Origin: an uncultured Chloroflexota bacterium
Lineage (GTDB): Bacteria; Chloroflexota; Limnocylindria; Limnocylindrales; CSP1-4
Length of the DNA stretch: 7,398 nucleotides
Reading direction: 5' to 3'
Assembly: GCA_903930745.1 (NCBI GenBank)
Contig: CAIYZX010000756.1
Location: forward strand, 1 to 7,398
The translations under genes were made by a program, and so were the position numbers. The notes under the pieces were generated by a model that searched no databases, was not told where the DNA came from, and saw only the letters and a program-made list of their open reading frames with translations. The first letter of the stretch is position 1. Each line of letters starts with the position of its first letter. This document shows, piece after piece, positions 1-4,635 of this stretch.

Positions 1-641
1 CGAAGGCCAACCTGGACGAAGTTGCTGCCCTTGACCGCGCCGCTCTCGATGAGCCTGCGCATCGGCGTCCCGTGGCCGGCCAGCACGCCCCAGGTGTCCG
101 TGGCGGTGTCCGCGTGGGCATCGAAGTGGATGATGCCGATGGAGCCCGGGCGCCGGACCTCCGCCACGGCCGTGGCGGACGGCCAGGTGATGGAGTGGTC
201 GCCGCCCAGCACGATCGGGATGGCGCCCGTGGAGGCCACCTCGAGGACCTTGCGGTAGATGAACGCGTGGCCGCGGTCGATCCAGGCCGGGACGATGTTC
301 GCGTCGCCCGCGTCCACCACGTCCAGGATCTCGAAGGGCTCGTTGCCCAGCTGCAGGCTGTGGATGGAACCGGTGGTGTACTGGGCCTCGCGGATGGCGC
401 GGGGGCCGAAGCGGGCACCGGGGCGATGGCTCACGGCGTCGTCGAAGGGGGCGCCAACGATCGCCACGTGCGGCCTGCGTGCCGCAAGCGCGGCGGCGTC
501 CGCGATCCACGGCAGCTTCTGGAACGTGGGCAGGCCCACGTACATCGGCAGGTCGTAGTCGTCGTACGCCTCGAACGGCCGGTCCCAGCCGTTGCGGGCG
601 GCGAAGCCCTGGTCGTCGTTCGAGTTGGGGCGCTCGGCCAC
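1..641 (-). CDS. speB: Agmatinase-family ureohydrolase (arginase/agmatinase superfamily), 3' end cut by window
   Basis: Binuclear manganese hydrolase of the ureohydrolase fold; agmatinase converts agmatine to putrescine and urea in the cytoplasm. The first 213 residues are visible. They carry a substrate and fold motif SHRPGARFGPRAIR (about 71-84), the metal-binding GGDHS (146-150, ligand His149) and FDAHAD (173-178, ligands Asp174, His176, Asp178). The C-terminal third, with the second metal-binding SxDxDxxDP motif, lies beyond position 1. The chosen start is GTG at 641-639: an AGGTG ribosome binding site sits 6 bases upstream and an in-frame TAG lies at 653-651. Another in-frame GTG at 650-648 is possible, but it falls inside that ribosome binding site. 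The gene follows the acetyltransferase after 124 bases and may have its own promoter. Guanidinobutyrase, proclavaminate amidinohydrolase and other ureohydrolases share these motifs, so family membership is firm but the substrate is inferred. Confidence 0.88.
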   Translation of the reverse strand, partial: MAERPNSNDDQGFAARNGWDRPFEAYDDYDLPMYVGLPTFQKLPWIADAAALAARRPHVAIVGAPFDDAVSHRPGARFGPRAIREAQYTTGSIHSLQLGNEPFEILDVVDAGDANIVPAWIDRGHAFIYRKVLEVASTGAIPIVLGGDHSITWPSATAVAEVRRPGSIGIIHFDAHADTATDTWGVLAGHGTPMRRLIESGAVKGSNFVQVGL

Positions 642-647
642 GGGTGA

Positions 648-652
648 CACCT
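648..652 (-). promoter_or_regulatory. Ribosome binding site of the agmatinase gene
   Basis: The minus strand reads AGGTG, 6 bases before the GTG at 641. It decides between two in-frame GTG codons: the upstream one (650-648) overlaps this motif and has no purine-rich stretch before it. Confidence 0.5.
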
Positions 653-720
653 ATCGGTGCGGGAGCACGCCGCCGGTTCGGGTCCGCCGCCCGGCGGGGC
701 GCGCAGACCGGATCGTAGCG

Positions 721-732
721 GGTGACGTCACC
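721..732. promoter_or_regulatory. Perfect 12-base palindrome, candidate operator
   Basis: GGTGACGTCACC is identical on both strands and lies in the gap upstream of the agmatinase gene, about 80 bases before its start and just upstream of a weak TACGAT. Dimeric transcription factors often bind such symmetric sites. One or two perfect 12-base palindromes are expected by chance in a window this size, so only the intergenic position supports a role. Confidence 0.25.
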
Positions 733-765
733 GTCGGCCGCGTCGGCCCCGCATCGTGGTGCGCG

Positions 766-1266
766 TCAGGACGCCGGGATCTCCAGCCGCAGGACGCAGA
801 TGTCAGAGCCCGGACCCTCGTAGTCCACGAACGCCGGCATCCCGAAGACCTTCGTGGTGCCCGGCCCCTCCTGGACCGTGAAGCCCAGGGCGGCGTGGAA
901 GGCCAGCGACGGCCGGTTGCCGGGCCACGTGATCGCGGTCACCGACGTGACGCCGCGGGCCCGCACGTCCTCGATGAACGCCTCGTACAGCCGGCGTCCA
1001 AGCCCGCGGCGGCGCAGGTTGGGGTTGGTGGCCACCATGTGGATGTACGCCCGCGTGGGATGGTCCGGGCTGACGAACCCCACGAGGAAGCCCGCCAGCC
1101 GGCCGTCCGCCGCCTCCGCCACCCAGGAGGTGCCGGTGAAGTGCTGCAGCCAGAGGCGCGGCAGGAGATGGTGGAGCGAGCGACCGCCCCACCAGTCGTC
1201 CACCACGGGCAGGATCCGGGCGTGGTCCGACTCCTTCGGACGGCGCAGCCCGATCTCGTCCGTCAC
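766..1266 (-). CDS. GNAT-family N-acetyltransferase
   Basis: A 166-residue, single-domain cytoplasmic acetyltransferase predicted to move an acetyl group from acetyl-CoA to an amine. The central strand and loop VATNPNLRRRGLGRRLYEAF (78-97) is GNAT motif A, with the RRGLGR pyrophosphate-binding turn at about 86-91. NRPSLAFHAALGF (117-129) is motif B, where the cofactor arm and the usual helix-to-strand transition lie. The N-terminal part is variable and rich in Trp and His, which fits a substrate-specific pocket, but the substrate cannot be read. The length is typical of the family. It starts with GTG at 1266-1264, overlapping the stop of the amidohydrolase by four bases (GTGA). A GGAAGG-like site (1279-1274) lies 7 bases upstream, so translation is probably coupled. 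It may act on a small molecule related to the amidohydrolase product, but that is inference. Confidence 0.9.
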   Translation of the reverse strand: MTDEIGLRRPKESDHARILPVVDDWWGGRSLHHLLPRLWLQHFTGTSWVAEAADGRLAGFLVGFVSPDHPTRAYIHMVATNPNLRRRGLGRRLYEAFIEDVRARGVTSVTAITWPGNRPSLAFHAALGFTVQEGPGTTKVFGMPAFVDYEGPGSDICVLRLEIPAS

Positions 1267-2480
1267 GCGGAGGCCTTCCCGCCGCGGAACTCGCTCCAGG
1301 CCGCGTCCTTCGTGGCCGGGTCCAGCAGGACGTCCAGCGCCGTCTGGGCGACCAGCGTGGCCGCGAGCAGCACCACCTCGTCCGCGAGCGGGCGCGCGGC
1401 GGCGTCGCGGAACTCGATGCTGTGGCCCGGCGTGGGCATCTCCGTGATCGAGAGGCTGGGATGGATCGCCGGCACGTGCCAGCTCACGTTGGCCATGTCC
1501 GTGGAGCCGGACGTCTCGTCCGTGGGGTTGTCGCCGATGCCGTACACGGCCGCGTTCGCGTTCCAGCGGTCCGCGAGCACGTGGTTGTGCTTCATCGTGC
1601 TGGCGTAGCCGGAGTACTCCACCTCCACCTCAACGCCCGCGGCCTTGGCGGCGGCCTCGCAGAGCTCGGTGAAGCGGGGCTTCATCACGTCGTCGTAGAA
1701 CGCCTGGTCCGCGCTGCGGATCATGAACCACGCCCGGGTTCGGTCCGGGATGATGTTCGCCGCGGTGCCACCCTCCTGGATGATCCCGTGGACGCGGCAG
1801 TGCGTGGGCAGCTGCTGGCGCCAGAGGCCCACGGACACGAAGAGCGCGATCATCGCGTCGAGGGCGTTCCGGCCGGACCAGGGATCCGTGGCGGCGTGGC
1901 TCTGGAGGCCCTTGAAGACGATCGTCACGTCTTCCGACGCCAGCGGGTTGATCTCCACGTGGTCGCGATCGCCCGGGTGGAAGAGCAGCGCGGCGTCCAG
2001 GTCCGCGAAGAGGCCATCCCCGATCATGATCTCCTTGCCGCTCCCCCGCTCCTCGGCCGGGGTGCCCAGGAAGACCACCTCGCCCGCCCACTGGTCGCGG
2101 ATGGAGGACAGGGCGATCGCCGCGCCAACGCCGGACGCCGCCATGGTGTTGTGGCCGCAGCCGTGGCCCAGGCCCGGCAGCGCGTCGTATTCCGCGAGGA
2201 CACCGATGCGCGGCCCGTTGGGGCCCTTGCCGCCGGTGAGCCGGCCGCGAACGGCGGTGGGCAGCGTGCCCACGGGCGCCTCCACGGCGTACCCGTGGCG
2301 CGCGATGGCCTCGGCGACCCAGGCCGCCGCCTTGACCTCCTCGAACGCGGGCTCCGGGTTCGCGTGGATGTTGTGGCTCAGCTCCAGGATCTCCGCACGG
2401 GCGGCCTCAACGGCGGCGGCGGCCGCGGCCTTGACGTCTGCGAAGGGGCCGGCGGCGGCGTTCTCGGTGAGACGGGTCAT
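1263..2480 (-). CDS. M20-family amidohydrolase/metallopeptidase (AbgB/PM20D2-like)
   Basis: A 405-residue cytoplasmic metal-dependent amidohydrolase; relatives cleave N-acyl or dipeptide amide bonds, such as p-aminobenzoyl-glutamate (AbgB) or beta-alanyl dipeptides (PM20D2). Visible motifs are EYDALPGLGHGCGHN (97-111; Cys108 and His110 metal ligands), TPAEERG (140-146; Glu143 and Glu144 as base and ligand), FHPG with His168, GLQSHAA of the lid or dimerisation domain (191-197), and PTPGHS with His353 near the end. The stretch STDMANVSWHVPAIHP (326-341) resembles the AbgB/PM20D2 branch. There is no signal peptide; the N-terminus is an alanine-rich helix. ATG at 2480 has AGGAG six bases upstream. 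It begins 9 bases after the membrane-protein gene and overlaps the acetyltransferase by GTGA. The substrate is not determined; alternatives in the branch are hippurate-type or indoleacetyl-amino-acid hydrolases. Confidence 0.93.
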   Translation of the reverse strand: MTRLTENAAAGPFADVKAAAAAAVEAARAEILELSHNIHANPEPAFEEVKAAAWVAEAIARHGYAVEAPVGTLPTAVRGRLTGGKGPNGPRIGVLAEYDALPGLGHGCGHNTMAASGVGAAIALSSIRDQWAGEVVFLGTPAEERGSGKEIMIGDGLFADLDAALLFHPGDRDHVEINPLASEDVTIVFKGLQSHAATDPWSGRNALDAMIALFVSVGLWRQQLPTHCRVHGIIQEGGTAANIIPDRTRAWFMIRSADQAFYDDVMKPRFTELCEAAAKAAGVEVEVEYSGYASTMKHNHVLADRWNANAAVYGIGDNPTDETSGSTDMANVSWHVPAIHPSLSITEMPTPGHSIEFRDAAARPLADEVVLLAATLVAQTALDVLLDPATKDAAWSEFRGGKASA

Positions 2481-2486
2481 CTGGGG

Positions 2487-2491
2487 CTCCT
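2487..2491 (-). promoter_or_regulatory. Ribosome binding site of the amidohydrolase gene, overlapping an upstream stop
   Basis: AGGAG on the minus strand lies 6 bases before the ATG at 2480. It shares bases with the TAG stop of the membrane-protein gene (2492-2490), so ribosomes finishing the upstream gene end on the next initiation site. This supports translational coupling. Confidence 0.6.
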
Positions 2492-2870
2492 AGCTCTGGC
2501 GCTCTGCGGAGAGGGTGATCTCCGCCACGAGGAAGATGGCGGCGAGGAACAGGACGATGGGCGGCTGGAAGGCGTCCACGAGTCGGAGCACCACCAGCAC
2601 GGTGCAGAAGAGGCCGATCCATGCGCCCCGGCGGCCCGCCCGTGTCCAGTCTCCCTGGTAGGCGATCCGCCGGTGGCGGGCGAAGACGAGGAGCCAGGCG
2701 AGCGGCGCGCACGTGACCGCGACGGCGAGGCCGATGAGGATGGCCCCAACGTAGCCGGTCATGGTGTCCGCGTCCGGGCTGCGGGTGGTGACGAGGATGG
2801 CGACCAGCAGCCACGCGACCAGGGCGGCGCCCAGGAGCGCGAGACTGGCGAGACGGTCGCGGATCTCCAT
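2490..2870 (-). CDS. Small four-helix membrane protein of unknown function
   Basis: I do not recognise this 126-residue protein. It has four hydrophobic segments at about 8-28, 39-64, 83-98 and 102-120. The loop between helices 2 and 3 (RHRR ... RAGRRG, 65-82) is strongly basic and the first external loop (SPDADTMT, 31-38) is acidic. This predicts both termini and the basic loop in the cytoplasm by the positive-inside rule. No catalytic motif or signal peptidase site is visible. ATG at 2870 is chosen because the hydrophobic topology begins right after it and it lies 11 bases after the HAD stop (TAG at 2884-2882). No clear ribosome binding site precedes it, so initiation probably depends on coupling. 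The frame stays open far upstream over the HAD gene, but that extension is composition-driven antifunctional sequence rich in Gly, Arg and Pro. Confidence 0.72.
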   Translation of the reverse strand: MEIRDRLASLALLGAALVAWLLVAILVTTRSPDADTMTGYVGAILIGLAVAVTCAPLAWLLVFARHRRIAYQGDWTRAGRRGAWIGLFCTVLVVLRLVDAFQPPIVLFLAAIFLVAEITLSAERQS

Positions 2871-2881
2871 CGCGATCGAGT

Positions 2882-3691
2882 CTACCGACCCGCAGGGGGC
2901 TCCACCGCGTCGATGGCGTCGATGGCGGCCGCGAGGGCGCCGAGGCTCCCGATCTCCGCGCAGGCCTCCACCCTGGTGTCGCGCTCGCTCCCCGGCAGCG
3001 GCGAGTCCTCCGGGCGGACCGAGAGCCACGCCGCGTGCCAGCCCACGGACCGTGCCCCCACGATGTCCGCGGCCCAGTCGTCGCCGACGTGGCAGATCCG
3101 GTCCGGCTCCAGGCCGCCCAGGGCCTCGCGCGCGGCCTCGAAGATGGCCGGGTGGGGCTTGATGGTCCCCACGCGCTGGCTCACCACCACCGCCGAGAGG
3201 TACGGCAGCCAGCCCTGCGCCTCCGCGTACCGGTCGATGGTCACCGCGAGCGGCCAGTTGGACAGGATCGCGAGGCGGTAGCGGGCGGCGAGGTCGCGCA
3301 GGACCTCCGTCGCTGCAGGATCCGCCGGCAGCGCCTCCACGAACGCGTGCGAGTAGACGTCCACGGCGTGGGCCACCTCGCCCGGGTCGCTCCACCGGGC
3401 CGCCGCCTCGTCGTCCCACGGCATCTCGGCCGGCGGCGGCACCATCCCGCGCAGCCTCGCGAGGATCCGCACCACGCGCTGGGCCAGGTCAACCTCGCGG
3501 AACTGGGGCACCTCCTCGCGGAACTGCCGCTCGCGCTCCTCGTGCCAGGCCTCCAGGACATCCTCCACGGCGAACGGCCCGAACCGCGTCGCCATCTCGC
3601 GCGCCGTCACCTTCACGACGCCCCGCAGGCCCGTCGCGTCCACCGGCACCAGCGTGTTGCCGAAGTCCAGGGTCACCGCCTCGATCGTCAT
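2882..3691 (-). CDS. HAD-superfamily hydrolase with altered motif I
   Basis: A 269-residue HAD-like hydrolase, predicted cytoplasmic, acting on a phosphorylated or halogenated small molecule of unknown identity. Motif I is LDFGNTL (8-14): the nucleophile Asp9 is present, but the usual second aspartate (DxDxT) is Gly11. Motif II is LSNW (143-146; Ser144), motif III is the Lys178 of KPHPAIF, and motif IV is HVGDDWAAD (201-209; Asp204, Asp205 and Asp209 around the Mg site). A helical cap (about 15-118) sits between motifs I and II, as in class I HAD enzymes. Residues after 225 form a short non-conserved tail ending in a repeated AIDAIDA. ATG at 3691 overlaps the methyltransferase stop (ATGA) and has GGAGG about 4 bases upstream. 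Loss of the second Asp, the usual acid/base of phosphatases, suggests a non-standard phosphohydrolase or a different HAD chemistry. Confidence 0.9.
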   Translation of the reverse strand: MTIEAVTLDFGNTLVPVDATGLRGVVKVTAREMATRFGPFAVEDVLEAWHEERERQFREEVPQFREVDLAQRVVRILARLRGMVPPPAEMPWDDEAAARWSDPGEVAHAVDVYSHAFVEALPADPAATEVLRDLAARYRLAILSNWPLAVTIDRYAEAQGWLPYLSAVVVSQRVGTIKPHPAIFEAAREALGGLEPDRICHVGDDWAADIVGARSVGWHAAWLSVRPEDSPLPGSERDTRVEACAEIGSLGALAAAIDAIDAVEPPAGR

Positions 3692-4635
3692 GCGCCCTCC
3701 GCTGCACCCGGCTCTGCTGCGGCCCGGGCGGCCTCGATCGTCTCCAGCTCCGCGGCCAGGCGGCGCCGCGCAATCGCGACCGCCTCCGTGTTCCGGTCAC
3801 CCAGCACCCACCGCCGGCCCAGCCGCGCGGCGGCCACCCCGGTGGTCCCGGAGCCAGCGTACGGGTCCAGGATGAGATCGCCGGGGAGACTGGACGCCGC
3901 CACGATGCGCTCCAGGAGCCGGATGGGCTTCTGCGTCGGGTACCCGGTCCGCTCCTTCGACGCGGGCGGCACGATCGTCATCCACCAGACGTCGGTGGGC
4001 AGCTTGCCGCGCGCCGCCTTCTCCGGGCCCACGAGGTCCGGCGCGAGGTACGGGATCCGGTCGATGGCCTCACGCACGAACCGCCAGGTCTCGCCCTTGG
4101 CGTACCAGAGGATCGTGTCGTGCTTCTTCGGCCAGCGGTCTGGGCTGCGGCCGCCATAGTCGTACGCCCAGATCAGCTCGTTGAGGAACCGCTCCGGGCC
4201 GAAGATCTCGTCCAGCATCAGCCGGACGTGGTGCGAGGTGCGCCAGTCCACGTGCAGGTAGAGCGAGCCGTGCGGCGCCAGCACGCGGTGGATCTCGCGG
4301 ACCCGCAGTTCCAGGGCGTCCAGGTGCTCGTCCAGCGGCGTGGTGTCCGCATAGGCGTGGTCGCTGACGACTTCGAAGCGGTACTGGCGGCCGGCGAACC
4401 CCGGGCGCACCCGCTCCCCCTCCCCGGTCCGGATCCGCTCCAGGCGGCGCACCCGTCCCGTGGCGAACGGCGGGTCCGCGTAGGCCAGGTCCACGCAGCC
4501 GTCCGGCAGCGCCGCGAGGAGGTCCAGGTTGTCCGCCTCCACGATGGTGCCCTGCCCCTTACCTGTCACCACAGCACCGACGGCCTCGAGGTCCGCGGGC
4601 GCCAGACGACCGCCGGGAGCGGAGCGCGAGGTCAC
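3688..4635 (-). CDS. Stand-alone beta-class site-specific DNA methyltransferase (N6-adenine or N4-cytosine)
   Basis: A 315-residue S-adenosylmethionine-dependent enzyme that methylates an exocyclic amine in double-stranded DNA. The catalytic motif IV ADPPF (53-57) comes before the cofactor motif I DPYAGSGTTG (257-266), the order of the beta class. GYPTQKP (231-237) is the typical motif X region before it. DPPF is more usual for N6-adenine than for N4-cytosine enzymes, which often have SPPY. SLYLHVDW (124-131) and ELIWAYDYGGRS (153-164) fill the expected core strands. The region left for target recognition (about 165-230) is short. GTG at 4635 overlaps the helicase-nuclease stop (GTGA) with GGTGAG just upstream; a later GTG near residue 22-23 is an alternative start. 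No restriction endonuclease is adjacent, so it is an orphan methyltransferase here. A role in gene regulation, replication marking or self-protection is open. Confidence 0.92.
   Translation of the reverse strand: MTSRSAPGGRLAPADLEAVGAVVTGKGQGTIVEADNLDLLAALPDGCVDLAYADPPFATGRVRRLERIRTGEGERVRPGFAGRQYRFEVVSDHAYADTTPLDEHLDALELRVREIHRVLAPHGSLYLHVDWRTSHHVRLMLDEIFGPERFLNELIWAYDYGGRSPDRWPKKHDTILWYAKGETWRFVREAIDRIPYLAPDLVGPEKAARGKLPTDVWWMTIVPPASKERTGYPTQKPIRLLERIVAASSLPGDLILDPYAGSGTTGVAAARLGRRWVLGDRNTEAVAIARRRLAAELETIEAARAAAEPGAAEGA
3696..3700 (-). promoter_or_regulatory. Ribosome binding site of the HAD gene
   Basis: GGAGG on the minus strand lies 4 bases before the ATG at 3691, inside the 3' end of the methyltransferase gene. 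The spacing is short but the motif is strong, and it supports the ATG that overlaps the upstream TGA. Confidence 0.5.

Larger units (their letters stand above)
642..765 (-). other. Intergenic gap between acetyltransferase and agmatinase genes
   Basis: This is the only sizeable non-coding stretch in the window (124 bases). It contains a 12-base perfect palindrome (721-732), a weak -10-like TACGAT on the minus strand (717-712) with no matching -35 hexamer at 17 bases, and a short GC-rich inverted repeat (684-697) without a T-tract. It is the likely place for a promoter or operator of the agmatinase gene, but no strong promoter or intrinsic terminator can be read by eye. Confidence 0.4.

Noticed and set aside
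684..697. Inverted repeat CCGCCG-CC-CGGCGG as a possible terminator after the acetyltransferase gene.
   Set aside because: The loop is only two bases and no T-tract follows on either strand; such GC repeats are common at this composition.
2405..2440. GCN-rich run encoding an alanine stretch at the start of the amidohydrolase.
   Set aside because: Simple consequence of an alanine-rich helix in GC-rich DNA, with mixed codons rather than a pure repeat.
2907..2924. Tandem duplication of a 9-base unit (gcgtcgatg) near the 3' end of the HAD gene.
   Set aside because: Only two copies, in frame, encoding AIDAIDA in a non-conserved tail; a plausible slippage event with no further structure.
1422..3281. 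A plus-strand open frame of 619 codons crossing four minus-strand genes.
   Set aside because: It is antisense to the amidohydrolase, membrane-protein and HAD genes, which carry clear family motifs. The predicted protein is a Gly/Arg/Val/His-rich low-information sequence, as expected from opposite-strand frames in GC-rich DNA.
2490..3419. A minus-strand open frame of 309 codons that would extend the membrane protein upstream over the HAD gene.
   Set aside because: Only the last 126 codons look like protein. The upstream part is Gly/Arg/Pro-rich and lies in another frame of the HAD gene, so ATG at 2870 is preferred.
3035..4159. A plus-strand open frame of 374 codons opposite the HAD and methyltransferase genes.
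   Set aside because: No recognisable motif, composition typical of a shadow frame, and full overlap with two well-supported genes.
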